DNA of 11,085 nt from an uncultured Klebsiella sp. (GTDB lineage: Bacteria; Pseudomonadota; Gammaproteobacteria; Enterobacterales; Enterobacteriaceae), in contig CABUCP010000057.1 in the NCBI GenBank assembly GCA_902490055.1, positions 1 through 11,085 of the forward strand. The letters are read 5' to 3'. The position numbers and the translations under genes were made by a program. Shown here piece after piece: positions 1-7,841 of this stretch. The stretch's first letter is position 1; each line of letters opens with the position of its first letter. The notes below the pieces were generated by a model. That model was given only the letters and a program-made list of their open reading frames with translations, had not been told where the DNA came from and did no database searches.

Positions 1-53
1 GATATTGTTAGCCGACACATAACATAAAAACATCACTACATCAGGAGTCGACA

Positions 54-614
54 ATGAGCGCACCTTCGCATCTCAATGCCCATCCGCTGGTCTGGGGACA
101 CGGCCCGCGTACTTTTGAAGTGTTCCTCGAACCGACCTGTCCGTTCTCCGTTCGCGCCTTCAACAAACTTGATGAACTGTTAGATGAAGTCGGCGCCGAG
201 AACGTCACCATAAAAATTCGCCTTCAGTCTCAGCCGTGGCATCTGTTCTCCGGCATCGTGGTGCGCTGCGTGCTGGCGGCCTCAACCCTGCCGCACGGCA
301 GAGAGCAGGCGCACAAAGTTCTGCAGGCGGTCGCCGATCATCGCGAAGAGTTTGAATTCACCGACCACTGCAGCGGGCCGAACATGAATACCACCCCGCA
401 GCAGATCATCGAACGCCTTGAGCGCTACAGCCACGTCTCGCTATCCGAGGCGTTCGCTCGCCCCGAGCTACAAAACGAGATCAAATGGCACAGCAAATAT
501 GCGCGCCAGAACGGTATCCACGTGTCGCCCACTTTTATGGTCAACGGCCTGGTACAGCCCGATCTCGGCAGCGGCGATGATGTCAGCGTGTGGGCCGCGC
601 GGATTATGGCCTGA
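54..614 (+). CDS. DsbA/thioredoxin-fold oxidoreductase-like protein (CPFS motif)
   Basis: A 186-residue protein that starts at ATG 54 behind an AGGAG ribosome site at 43-47. A beta strand (residues 21-26, FEVFLE) leads into CPFS at 29-32. This is the position of the CxxC redox motif in DsbA-type thioredoxin folds, but the second cysteine is serine. The canonical cis-proline region is visible near the C-terminus as VSPTF, with Pro159, followed by VNG, as in DsbA/thioredoxin_4 proteins. The middle part (about 60-150) would be the helical insertion. Other cysteines are Cys72 and Cys106. No signal peptide is seen, so the protein is probably cytosolic, unlike true DsbA. A CxxS site suggests a monothiol, glutaredoxin-like or isomerase-type reaction rather than dithiol oxidation; this is inference. 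The next gene on the same strand, yghU, is also a thiol-disulfide enzyme, 67 bp downstream, so the two may be cotranscribed. The fold is fairly sure, the substrate is unknown. Confidence 0.85.
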   Translation: MSAPSHLNAHPLVWGHGPRTFEVFLEPTCPFSVRAFNKLDELLDEVGAENVTIKIRLQSQPWHLFSGIVVRCVLAASTLPHGREQAHKVLQAVADHREEFEFTDHCSGPNMNTTPQQIIERLERYSHVSLSEAFARPELQNEIKWHSKYARQNGIHVSPTFMVNGLVQPDLGSGDDVSVWAARIMA

Positions 615-630
615 TATTAGCTGCTAGACT

Positions 631-666
631 TTTTTGTACACCTCACTATTTTTGTACACCTTACTA
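631..666. repeat. Tandem 18-bp direct repeat upstream of yghU
   Basis: Two adjacent 18-bp copies, TTTTTGTACACCTCACTA (631-648) and TTTTTGTACACCTTACTA (649-666), differ at a single base. Each contains the palindrome TGTACA. The array fills most of the gap between the thioredoxin-like gene and yghU and ends directly before the yghU ribosome site (AAGAGG, 667-672). It may be a tandem operator or a slipped-strand duplication; the sequence alone does not decide. Confidence 0.85.
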
Positions 667-681
667 AAGAGGCAGGTCAGT

Positions 682-1548
682 ATGTCCGACAACCACTACC
701 AACCACCGAAAGTATGGGAATGGAAACAGAATAACGGCGGCGCGTTCGCCAATATCAACCGTCCGGTTTCCGGCGCGACGCATGAAAAAGTGCTGCCGGT
801 TGGCACGCATCCGCTGCAGCTCTATTCGCTGGGCACGCCGAACGGACAAAAAGTGACGATTATGCTGGAAGAGCTGCTGGCGCTGGGCGTCAGCGGCGCG
901 GAGTACGACGCGTGGTTGATTCGCATTGGCGAAGGCGACCAGTTCTCCAGCGGCTTTGTCGAAGTTAACCCGAACTCGAAGATCCCGGCGCTGAGCGACC
1001 ACTCCACCACCCCGCCGACCCGGGTGTTTGAATCCGGCAGCATTCTGCTGTACCTGGCGGAAAAGTTTGGCTTCTTTTTGCCAAAAGATCCGGCAGGACG
1101 TACAGAAACCCTGAACTGGCTATTCTGGCTGCAGGGCGCGGCGCCGTTTCTCGGCGGCGGCTTTGGCCACTTCTATAACTACGCGCCGGTGAAAATCGAA
1201 TACGCGATCGACCGCTTTACCATGGAAGCGAAGCGTCAGCTCGACGTGCTGGATAAGCAGCTCGCCCGCGGTCGCTTTGTGGCGGGAGAAGAGTACACCA
1301 TCGCCGATATGGCGATCTGGCCGTGGTATGGCAACGTGGTGCTGGGCAATGTTTATAACGCCGCTGAGTTCCTCGATGCCGGCAGCTACGCCAACGTGCT
1401 GCGCTGGGCGCAGGATGTCGGCAACCGCCCGGCAGTGAAACGCGGACGCATTGTTAACCGCACCAACGGCCCGCTCGACGAGCAACTGCACGAGCGCCAT
1501 GACGCCCGCGATTTCGATACCCAGACCGAAGACAAACGCCAGGCGTAA
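682..1548 (+). CDS. yghU: Glutathione-dependent disulfide-bond oxidoreductase YghU
   Basis: A 288-residue member of the Nu-class glutathione S-transferase family, matching E. coli YghU closely and in length. Family members reduce small disulfides with glutathione and bind two GSH molecules in the active site; E. coli YghU has little classical transferase activity. The sequence shows the N-terminal extension (1-44), the thioredoxin-like domain with the TPNG active-site loop at 52-55, the NSKIPAL cis-proline segment and the ESGSILLYLAEKFG glutathione-binding segment. The all-helical C-terminal GST domain follows, with the FVAGEEYTIADMAIWPW signature. ATG 682 was chosen because AAGAGG lies 9 bases upstream and it gives the family length; an in-frame TTG at 634 would add 16 unconserved residues. 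The protein is cytosolic. It follows a thioredoxin-fold gene and may share its transcript. A REP-like region lies directly downstream. Confidence 0.97.
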   Translation: MSDNHYQPPKVWEWKQNNGGAFANINRPVSGATHEKVLPVGTHPLQLYSLGTPNGQKVTIMLEELLALGVSGAEYDAWLIRIGEGDQFSSGFVEVNPNSKIPALSDHSTTPPTRVFESGSILLYLAEKFGFFLPKDPAGRTETLNWLFWLQGAAPFLGGGFGHFYNYAPVKIEYAIDRFTMEAKRQLDVLDKQLARGRFVAGEEYTIADMAIWPWYGNVVLGNVYNAAEFLDAGSYANVLRWAQDVGNRPAVKRGRIVNRTNGPLDEQLHERHDARDFDTQTEDKRQA

Positions 1549-1560
1549 ATCCGTTCCTCT

Positions 1561-1645
1561 CCCCGGCCGCGCTACGCGCGCCGGGGCTACGGAATCGAGC
1601 AATGTTGTAGCCTGGATAAGGCGTAAGACGCTCAGCTTTCCAGCC
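1561..1645. repeat. REP/BIME-like palindromic unit between yghU and yghW
   Basis: The left half (1561-1586) is a strong GC hairpin: CCCCGGC pairs with GCCGGGG and an inner GCGC/GCGC stem closes on TAC, with one bulged base. It ends in GGGGCTAC. The right half starts at 1607 with GTAGCCTGGATAAGGCG, close to the enterobacterial REP consensus as I recall it, and runs into the 3' end of yghW. GGCTAC and GTAGCC face each other, as in a BIME made of two inverted REPs. No U-run follows either side, so this is not a classical intrinsic terminator, although it lies where yghU and yghW converge. Confidence 0.65.
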
Positions 1646-1919
1646 GGTAGCCGGCCATAAAATAGCGCATCGCCATGCAGGAGCTTCCCTCTTTAAAGAA
1701 GTCCATCACCATGTCTCTGTCGAGACCATAGCGACGGGTCAGGATCCCTGCCTCCCACGCGCTAAGCTGGCGGTCGCCGGTCTTTTCAAACATCCGGTGC
1801 GAATAGCCCAGCACAAAGCCGCGCTTGTAGTCGGTGCAAAAATCCGCCGTATGGCTCGCGGTGTCAGCATAGGATGCCGCTAATCCCGCCATTAACCCTT
1901 TACCGAAATGATTTTCCAT
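1632..1919 (-). CDS. yghW: YghW, DUF2623 family protein
   Basis: A 95-residue protein that I recognise as E. coli YghW (also 95 residues). The near-identical blocks are [13 protein letters not shown] at the start, [14 protein letters not shown] in the middle, [19 protein letters not shown] after it, and FMAGYRLE at the end. No function is established that I know of. It has no signal peptide and no clear membrane segment and is rich in small and charged residues, so it is probably a soluble cytoplasmic protein. ATG 1919 was chosen over an upstream in-frame ATG at 1949 because AAGGAG lies 8-9 bases before it and the length equals the family's. It stands alone, convergent with yghU. Its last codons overlap a REP-like sequence, so the C-terminal end may be shaped by that element. 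Confidence 0.93.
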   Translation of the reverse strand: MENHFGKGLMAGLAASYADTASHTADFCTDYKRGFVLGYSHRMFEKTGDRQLSAWEAGILTRRYGLDRDMVMDFFKEGSSCMAMRYFMAGYRLES

Positions 1920-1941
1920 CGCGCTCTCCTTACTCGTTATA

Positions 1942-1965
1942 TAAAACATTATATAGCGTTTTTTT
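1942..1965 (-). promoter_or_regulatory. Putative yghW promoter with AT-rich palindrome
   Basis: On the minus strand a perfect -10 hexamer TATAAT lies at 1953-1948, about 29 bases before the yghW start codon, leaving a leader near 22 nt. No good -35 was found. The same place holds an inverted repeat, TATATAA-AACA-TTATATA, flanked by CG on both sides, so a dimeric regulator could bind over the -10. The promoter is plausible; the operator is speculative. Confidence 0.5.
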
Positions 1966-2048
1966 AAGCGAGCGGTAGCCCTGGCGCAGCATAAAATTCA
2001 GGGTAAATATTTCGTGAACTACGCAGGGAGTCGCTCTGCGCCAGATAT

Positions 2049-2076
2049 AAAAAAAGCTGGCGCAGCGCCAGCTTTT
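2049..2076 (-). terminator. Intrinsic terminator of the exbB-exbD operon
   Basis: The arms GCTGGCGC (2056-2063) and GCGCCAGC (2065-2072) form a near-continuous palindrome. On the minus strand the stem is followed by seven T residues (complement of the A-run 2049-2055). It starts 22 bases past the exbD stop. The plus-strand side has only four T residues, so termination should be mainly for exbBD. Confidence 0.9.
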
Positions 2077-2097
2077 CGGGAGATATCCAGGAAGGGA

Positions 2098-2523
2098 TTA
2101 CTTCGCTTTGACGGTCTCTTCACCGACCAGGCCAATTTTGAGATAACCCGCCTGATGCAGGGTATCCATGACCTTCATCATCGTCTCGTAGTCGACGGTT
2201 TTATCCGCGCGGAAGAAGACGGTGGTGTCTTTCTTGCCCTGAGTCAGCGCGTCCAGCGAGGCAATCACACTCTCTTCGCTCACCGGATCGTTACCGAGGA
2301 ACATCGATTTATCCGCCTTCACCGACAGGTAAATCGGTTTTTCCGGGCGCGGCTGCGGCTGGCTGGAAGAGGCCGGCAGGTTGACTTTGACGTCCACGGT
2401 GGCCAGCGGCGCCGCCACCATGAAGATAATCAACAGCACCAGCATGACGTCGATAAACGGCGTCACGTTGATGTCGTGCATTTCGCCGTTATCATCGAGG
2501 TTTTCGTTAAAATGCATCGCCAT
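2098..2523 (-). CDS. exbD: TonB-system energiser ExbD
   Basis: A 141-residue inner-membrane protein, the same length as E. coli ExbD and nearly identical to it. ExbD works with ExbB and TonB to convert the proton-motive force into energy for outer-membrane uptake of ferric siderophores and vitamin B12. A short cytoplasmic N-terminus leads into one transmembrane helix (about 22-43, PFIDVMLVLLIIFMVAAPLA). The essential proton-pathway aspartate is present as Asp25, after VTPFI. The rest (about 44-141) is the periplasmic domain, with the LPASSSQPQPRPEKPIYLSV segment and the KTVDYETMMKVMDTLHQAG region. It lies only 6 bases after exbB on the same strand, so the two are cotranscribed, and it is followed by a strong terminator. 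Confidence 0.98.
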   Translation of the reverse strand: MAMHFNENLDDNGEMHDINVTPFIDVMLVLLIIFMVAAPLATVDVKVNLPASSSQPQPRPEKPIYLSVKADKSMFLGNDPVSEESVIASLDALTQGKKDTTVFFRADKTVDYETMMKVMDTLHQAGYLKIGLVGEETVKAK

Positions 2524-2529
2524 AGCGCA

Positions 2530-3261
2530 TTAACCTACCCGTAATTTCTGCGCCGGACGCAGCGGCTGAGAGCCGCTGGCGCTCAGGTCGAGATCGCGGC
2601 TTTGCAGCAGCAGAACCTGCGCGGCAACGTCGCCGAGAGACGCTTTGTAGCTGCCAATCATGCGGGCGAAGACGTTATAGATAACGACCGCCGGGATAGC
2701 GGCAAACAGACCGATAGCCGTCGCCAACAGCGCTTCAGCGATACCCGGCGCAACCACCGCGAGGTTGGTGGTCTGAGTTTGCGCGATGCCGATGAAGCTG
2801 TTCATGATACCCCAGACGGTACCGAACAGGCCGACGAACGGGGAAATCGCGCCGATAGTCGCCAGATAGCCGTTACCGCGGCCCATGTAGCGGCCAACCT
2901 GCGCAACGCGGCGCTCAAGGCGGAAACCGGTACGCTCTTTAATGCCTTCGTTATCTTCAACGCCGGCCGACAGTTCGAGTTCATTGTTAGCTTCGTTGAT
3001 AAGCTGGGAGGTCAGGCTTTTGGCATGGAAGCTATTCGCGATATCGTTAGCCTGATCGAGAGAGCGCGCTTCGCTAAGCAGCTGCTGCTCGCGCTTGAGG
3101 CGACGCTTGCTGGACAACATTTCGGCGCCCTTGCCGAAGAAGATAGCCCAGGTGACTACCGAAGCCAGAATCAAGCCAATCATCACTACCTTAACGACAA
3201 TATCGGCGTGATGATACATACCCCAAACGGAGAGATCCGCCTGCATCAAATTATTACCCAC
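2530..3261 (-). CDS. exbB: TonB-system energiser ExbB
   Basis: A 243-residue polytopic inner-membrane protein; E. coli ExbB has 244. Five ExbB subunits surround ExbD and use proton flow to drive TonB. Three hydrophobic segments fit the family: about 17-41, 130-156 and 175-198. Conserved blocks include [20 protein letters not shown] and [17 protein letters not shown], where Glu176, which lines the transmembrane pore, is present. The long loop from 45 to 125 is cytoplasmic. The start is GTG at 3261, supported by GGAG about 8-11 bases upstream and by the conserved MGNNLMQ beginning; as I recall, the E. coli gene also begins with GTG. The C-terminal tail is the least conserved part. A Fur-like box overlaps the probable promoter, so iron repression is expected. 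It shares a 251-bp divergent control region with metC. Confidence 0.98.
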   Translation of the reverse strand: MGNNLMQADLSVWGMYHHADIVVKVVMIGLILASVVTWAIFFGKGAEMLSSKRRLKREQQLLSEARSLDQANDIANSFHAKSLTSQLINEANNELELSAGVEDNEGIKERTGFRLERRVAQVGRYMGRGNGYLATIGAISPFVGLFGTVWGIMNSFIGIAQTQTTNLAVVAPGIAEALLATAIGLFAAIPAVVIYNVFARMIGSYKASLGDVAAQVLLLQSRDLDLSASGSQPLRPAQKLRVG

Positions 3262-3300
3262 ACTGTTTCTCCAGGACGTAAATCACAAAATCTGAGCACA

Positions 3301-3343
3301 ATAATATCAAAATAACATCGAATTGATAGTGGTTCTCATTAGT
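3301..3343 (-). promoter_or_regulatory. Fur box and probable exbB promoter
   Basis: Bases 3325-3343 (GATAGTGGTTCTCATTAGT) match 13 of 19 positions of the classic Fur consensus GATAATGATAATCATTATC, counted by hand. On the minus strand a -10 candidate TATTAT lies at 3306-3301, 40 bases before the exbB GTG. The Fur site would then cover the -35 position. This fits the known iron repression of exbB in enterobacteria. The exact -35 is unclear. Confidence 0.65.
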
Positions 3344-3416
3344 ATTTACACTGTGCAGCAAATCACGTTTATTTTCTTTGCGCTTACGCAGTAAAAAAGC
3401 GGCTGGCGTCGGTTTC

Positions 3417-3431
3417 GGCAAAATTTTTGCC
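3417..3431. repeat. AT-centred inverted repeat in the exbB-metC region
   Basis: GGCAAAA-T-TTTTGCC is a perfect inverted repeat with a one-base centre, about 80-95 bases upstream of the metC start codon. It may be a protein-binding site for either divergent gene. No known regulator consensus was recognised. Confidence 0.4.
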
Positions 3432-3477
3432 TGTATCGCCGCTGACCCGGTACACAAACCGGTATTCATGTTAGTTT

Positions 3478-4700
<1,223 letters not shown>

Positions 4701-4714
4701 AGTGACAGTGAGTG

Positions 4715-4758
4715 GCAACAATAGCGGACGTTTTCAGAGAAGCGGCCGCTTTTGTTGC
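4715..4758 (+). terminator. Long hairpin downstream of metC
   Basis: GCAACAATAGCGG (4715-4727) pairs with CCGCTTTTGTTGC (4746-4758), a 13-bp stem with one mismatch around an 18-base loop. It begins 14 bases past the metC stop. The T residues lie inside the stem and no U-run follows, so it is either a weak terminator or an RNA-stabilising 3' structure. Confidence 0.5.
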
Positions 4759-4792
4759 GCCCGAGATCAAGGTGTCCGGGCCTCTTCAGGAG

Positions 4793-4798
4793 TATACT
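4793..4798 (+). promoter_or_regulatory. Possible -10 element for yghB
   Basis: TATACT matches 5 of 6 positions of the sigma-70 -10 consensus and lies 31 bases before the yghB ATG. No convincing -35 is seen at 16-18 bases upstream. With the metC hairpin just before it, this suggests yghB has its own promoter. Confidence 0.4.
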
Positions 4799-4829
4799 AG
4801 TCGAAAAACGGTACCACTTAGGAAAGTCC

Positions 4830-5489
4830 ATGGTTGTCATTCAAGAGATTGTCGCCGCGCTGTGGCAACATGATTTTGCCGCATTGGCAAACCCTCACGT
4901 TGTGGGTTTTGTATATCTGGTCATGTTCGCAACCCTGTTTCTGGAAAACGGGCTGCTTCCGGCTTCGTTTTTACCGGGTGATAGCCTGCTGCTGCTCGCC
5001 GGCGCGCTGATTGCCAAAGGCGTCATGGATTTCGTCCCGACTCTCGCCATTCTTACCGCCGCCGCCAGCCTCGGCTGCTGGCTGAGCTACCTGCAGGGGC
5101 GCTGGCTGGGCAACACTACTATGGTGAAAGGTTGGCTGTCGCACCTGCCGCACAAATATCACCAGCGCGCGACCAACATGTTCGACAAGCACGGCCTGCT
5201 GGCGCTGCTGGCCGGGCGTTTTCTGGCTTTTGTCCGCACCCTGCTGCCAACCATGGCGGGTATCTCCGGCTTGCCTAACCGTCGCTTCCAGTTCTTTAAC
5301 TGGCTGAGCGGCCTGCTGTGGGTCGGCGTCGTCACCGGTCTCGGCTACGCGCTAAGCATGATTCCATTCGTCAAAAATCACGAAGACCAGGTGATGACCT
5401 GCCTGATGGTGCTACCGATCGCCCTGCTGGTGACCGGCCTGGTCGGCACGGTTATCGTGGTGATTAAAAAGAAATACTGCAGCGCCTGA
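4830..5489 (+). CDS. yghB: DedA-family inner-membrane protein YghB
   Basis: A 219-residue integral membrane protein, equal in length and nearly identical to E. coli YghB. With its paralogue YqjA it is needed for normal division, membrane-energy maintenance and drug or alkali tolerance. The DedA (SNARE-associated/VTT) family is thought to move lipids such as undecaprenyl phosphate or couple ions, and the precise role of YghB is unsettled. The functional residues Glu39 and Asp51 ([17 protein letters not shown]) and Arg130 and Arg136 ([12 protein letters not shown]) are all present. Hydrophobic stretches fall near 24-38, 50-85, 125-145, 155-180 and 188-212, and the tail is basic (VIKKKYC). ATG 4830 has AGGAAAG upstream; an in-frame upstream start at 4752 would add 26 unconserved residues. 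It follows metC but is separated from it by a hairpin. Confidence 0.97.
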   Translation: MVVIQEIVAALWQHDFAALANPHVVGFVYLVMFATLFLENGLLPASFLPGDSLLLLAGALIAKGVMDFVPTLAILTAAASLGCWLSYLQGRWLGNTTMVKGWLSHLPHKYHQRATNMFDKHGLLALLAGRFLAFVRTLLPTMAGISGLPNRRFQFFNWLSGLLWVGVVTGLGYALSMIPFVKNHEDQVMTCLMVLPIALLVTGLVGTVIVVIKKKYCSA

Positions 5490-5511
5490 TTCACTCGCCC
5501 CGGATGATCTC

Positions 5512-5542
5512 AAAATCCCCGGAAGCGCTACCGCTTACCGGG
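5512..5542 (-). terminator. Hairpin between convergent yghB and yqhC (REP-like)
   Basis: CCCGGAAGCG (5518-5527) faces CGCTTACCGGG (5532-5542), forming a stem interrupted by one A-A mismatch. On the minus strand the hairpin is followed by GATTTTGA, a weak U-run, so it could terminate yqhC. The AGCGCTACCGCTT core resembles REP-type units. Plus-strand termination of yghB is not supported by a U-run. Confidence 0.55.
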
Positions 5543-5562
5543 ACCACAGGCACGCATCCTTA

Positions 5563-6462
5563 TCAAACCCCCTGCATCATACGAATTCGCGCCGCATCCT
5601 CGCCCGGCGTAATACCGAAATAGCGTTTAAACTCGCGGCTGAACTGCGATGCGCTTTCATAGCCGACGCGCATGGCCGCGGCGCTGGCCTTCATGCCGTC
5701 ATGGATCATCAGCATTCTGGCCTTATGCAGGCGGTAAGTCTTCAGGTACTGCAGCGGTGAAGTGCTGGTGACCGATTTGAAATTATGGTGGAACGCCGAG
5801 ACGCTCATATTGGCCTCCGCCGCCAGTTGGTCGACGCTCAGGTTTTCAGTGTACTGGCTTTCGATACGCTTGAGGACGCGGCTAATCAGGCTAAAGTGGG
5901 TCTGACGGCTGACCAGCGCCAGCAGGGCGCCGCCGCAGGGGCCAATCAGCACATGATAGAGGATCTCGCGGATAATCTGCTTGCCAAGGATCCGCGCATC
6001 CAGCGGCCGCTCCATCACGTCCAGCAGGCGCTCCGCCGCGCAGAGGATCTCTTCCGAGAGTACCGCCGAGTTGATTCCGCTGGAGGCCATTGATGGCTGA
6101 AAGAGCTCGTCTTCGCCAATGTCCATCAGCAGCTCCTGCAGCTGCAAAATATCCACATTTAGCCGCATCCCCGCCAGCGGCACTTCCGGCGTGGCGAAGG
6201 TCTCGCATTCGAACGGCAGCGGTACGGTTAACAGCAGATATTCATTGGTGTCGTAGCGGAAGGTTCGCTCATTGATATAGCCAATTTTATGGCCGGAAAA
6301 GAGAAAAACGATCCCCGGCTGGTACATCACCGGCGTGCGGGTGCCAGGCTGAGTGCCGTACAGCAGACGAATATCCGGCAGCAGCTCACTTAATACTTCT
6401 TGTTTATCTTTCAGATGGTTAACTTTATCTGTTAATAACTGGCATATCTCGGCGCGGTTCAT
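5563..6462 (-). CDS. yqhC: AraC-family transcriptional activator YqhC
   Basis: A 299-residue regulator with an N-terminal AraC_N-type sensing domain (about 20-170) and a C-terminal double helix-turn-helix domain (about 200-295). The HTH region reads [22 protein letters not shown] for the first helix pair and [28 protein letters not shown] for the second, a textbook AraC/XylS signature. In E. coli, YqhC responds to aldehydes such as glyoxal and furfural and activates yqhD-dkgA. Its position here, divergent from yqhD with about 200 bp between them, supports the same role. The start ATG 6462 has a GGAG about 11 bases upstream. The E. coli protein is annotated longer at the N-terminus; no extended in-frame start is supported here. 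Cysteines in the N-terminal domain (such as in FECETFA and the IGPCGG segment) are candidate electrophile sensors, which is inference. Confidence 0.95.
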   Translation of the reverse strand: MNRAEICQLLTDKVNHLKDKQEVLSELLPDIRLLYGTQPGTRTPVMYQPGIVFLFSGHKIGYINERTFRYDTNEYLLLTVPLPFECETFATPEVPLAGMRLNVDILQLQELLMDIGEDELFQPSMASSGINSAVLSEEILCAAERLLDVMERPLDARILGKQIIREILYHVLIGPCGGALLALVSRQTHFSLISRVLKRIESQYTENLSVDQLAAEANMSVSAFHHNFKSVTSTSPLQYLKTYRLHKARMLMIHDGMKASAAAMRVGYESASQFSREFKRYFGITPGEDAARIRMMQGV

Positions 6463-6518
6463 TTCCGGCGGTTCTCCGACAATTTTTCTACCCGTTCATT
6501 GTGCGTGTGTTCATGCCT

Positions 6519-6540
6519 TTTCTCCAGCTCTATGGAGAAA
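6519..6540. repeat. Inverted repeat in the yqhC-yqhD divergent region
   Basis: TTTCTCCA (6519-6526) and TGGAGAAA (6533-6540) are perfect inverted arms around a six-base centre, and GCC/GGC extends them imperfectly. It lies between the two divergent genes, upstream of the putative yqhD -35. It is a candidate operator; I cannot say for which protein. Confidence 0.55.
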
Positions 6541-6567
6541 TGGGCAAGACAATGGCAGGAATGTGCA

Positions 6568-6603
6568 TTGAGAGCAGGCGGCTACAGGCACACAATAGCC
6601 GCC
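6568..6603 (+). promoter_or_regulatory. Putative yqhD promoter with embedded inverted repeat
   Basis: TTGAGA (6568-6573) and CACAAT (6591-6596) are separated by 17 bp, a good -35 with a weak -10, as is common for activator-dependent promoters. An inverted repeat, GGCGGCTA (6577-6584) and TAGCCGCC (6596-6603), spans the spacer and the probable start point. The predicted transcript would begin near 6603, leaving a leader of about 58 nt. Confidence 0.5.
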
Positions 6604-6607
6604 ATCG

Positions 6608-6630
6608 GGTAGAGAGTCGTTCTTTCTACC
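6608..6630 (+). repeat. Inverted repeat in the yqhD leader
   Basis: GGTAGA (6608-6613) and TCTACC (6625-6630) form six-base arms around an 11-base loop. The hairpin would lie near the 5' end of the yqhD mRNA and ends just before a GGGAG at 6631-6635. It could stabilise the mRNA or modulate translation. Confidence 0.4.
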
Positions 6631-6660
6631 GGGAGTTTCATCTTTATGAGGGCATCAGCC

Positions 6661-7824
6661 ATGAATAACTTCAATTTACATACCCCAACCCGCATTCTGT
6701 TCGGCAAAGGCGCCATCGCCGATTTGCGTGAGCAAATCCCGGCCGACGCTCGCGTGCTGGTTACTTACGGCGGCGGTAGCGTGAAGAAAACCGGCGTGCT
6801 CGATCAGGTACTGAACGCGCTTTCCGGCTTTGACGTGCTGGAGTTCGGCGGCATTGAGCCAAATCCATCTTACGAAACGCTGATGAATGCAGTGAAAATC
6901 GCTCGCGAAGAGAAAGTAACCTTCCTGCTGGCGGTTGGCGGCGGTTCGGTGCTCGACGGAACCAAATTTATCGCGGCAGCCGCGCACTATGACGCGAATA
7001 TCGATCCGTGGGAAATCCTTGAGACTTACGGCAGCAAGGTCGTCAGCGCAATTCCAATGGGTTCAGTGCTGACCCTGCCGGCAACCGGTTCCGAGTCAAA
7101 CAAAGGCGCGGTGATCTCGCGTAAAACCACCGGCGACAAACGCGCCTTTATGTCTGAACACGTCCAGCCGGTCTTTGCGATCCTCGATCCGGTATACACC
7201 TATACCCTGCCGCCGCGTCAGGTAGCGAACGGCGTCGTTGACGCCTTCGTCCATACCGTTGAGCAGTACGTCACCTATCCGGTCGACGGTAAAATCCAGG
7301 ACCGCTTCGCGGAAGGCATTCTGCTGACCCTGGTCGAAGATGGCCCGAAAGCGCTGCAGGAACCGGAGAACTACAACGTGCGCGCCAACATTATGTGGGC
7401 GGCGACGCAGGCATTAAACGGCCTGATCGGCGCAGGCGTGCCGCAGGACTGGGCGACGCATATGCTCGGCCATGAGCTAACGGCGATGCACGGTCTGGAT
7501 CACGCTCAGACGCTGGCTATCGTGCTGCCGGCGCTGTGGAATGAGAAACGCGATACCAAGCGCGCTAAGCTGCTGCAGTACGCAGAACGCGTATGGAATA
7601 TTACCGAAGGTTCCGACGAGCAGCGCATCGATGCCGCAATCGCCGCAACCCGCGGTTTCTTCGAACAGATGGGTGTGCCGACTCGCCTTTCCGATTACGG
7701 CCTCGACGGTAGCTCCATCCCGGCGCTGCTGGCGAAACTGGAAGAGCACGGCATGACCAAGCTTGGCGAAAATCAGGATATCACTCTGGACGTCAGCCGC
7801 CGTATTTACGAGGCTGCCCGCTAA
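6661..7824 (+). CDS. yqhD: NADPH-dependent broad-range aldehyde reductase YqhD
   Basis: A 387-residue iron/zinc-type (group III) alcohol dehydrogenase, equal in length to E. coli YqhD. It reduces short-chain and lipid-peroxidation aldehydes (butanal, acrolein, glyoxal, furfural) to alcohols with NADPH. The nucleotide-binding motif GGGS is at 37-40 (TYGGGSVKK), a second GGGSVLDGTK is near 95, and the metal ligands Asp194, His198, His267 and His281 were all checked at codon level. ATG 6661 matches the family start MNNFNL and follows GAGGG (6649-6653). An in-frame ATG at 6646 has its own GGGAG at 6631-6635 and would add MRASA, so double initiation is possible. It diverges from its likely activator yqhC. 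A terminator-like hairpin lies between it and dkgA, 145 bases downstream. Confidence 0.98.
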   Translation: MNNFNLHTPTRILFGKGAIADLREQIPADARVLVTYGGGSVKKTGVLDQVLNALSGFDVLEFGGIEPNPSYETLMNAVKIAREEKVTFLLAVGGGSVLDGTKFIAAAAHYDANIDPWEILETYGSKVVSAIPMGSVLTLPATGSESNKGAVISRKTTGDKRAFMSEHVQPVFAILDPVYTYTLPPRQVANGVVDAFVHTVEQYVTYPVDGKIQDRFAEGILLTLVEDGPKALQEPENYNVRANIMWAATQALNGLIGAGVPQDWATHMLGHELTAMHGLDHAQTLAIVLPALWNEKRDTKRAKLLQYAERVWNITEGSDEQRIDAAIAATRGFFEQMGVPTRLSDYGLDGSSIPALLAKLEEHGMTKLGENQDITLDVSRRIYEAAR

Positions 7825-7841
7825 GTTATTCCCGCCTGATT

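Noticed and set aside
634..681. N-terminal extension of yghU from the TTG at 634
   Set aside because: It would be translated from the tandem repeat, lacks a ribosome site, and adds residues not in the family; ATG 682 fits better.
1120..1602. A 160-codon minus-strand open frame over yghU
   Set aside because: Antisense shadow of the conserved GST domain; its end runs into the REP-like hairpin.
2602..3315. A 237-codon plus-strand open frame over exbB
   Set aside because: Antisense to a clear exbB gene with conserved membrane segments and Glu176; the opposite frame has no family features.
3254..3469. A 71-codon minus-strand open frame between metC and exbB
   Set aside because: It overlaps the exbB start and the Fur-like promoter, resembles no known protein, and has no clear ribosome site.
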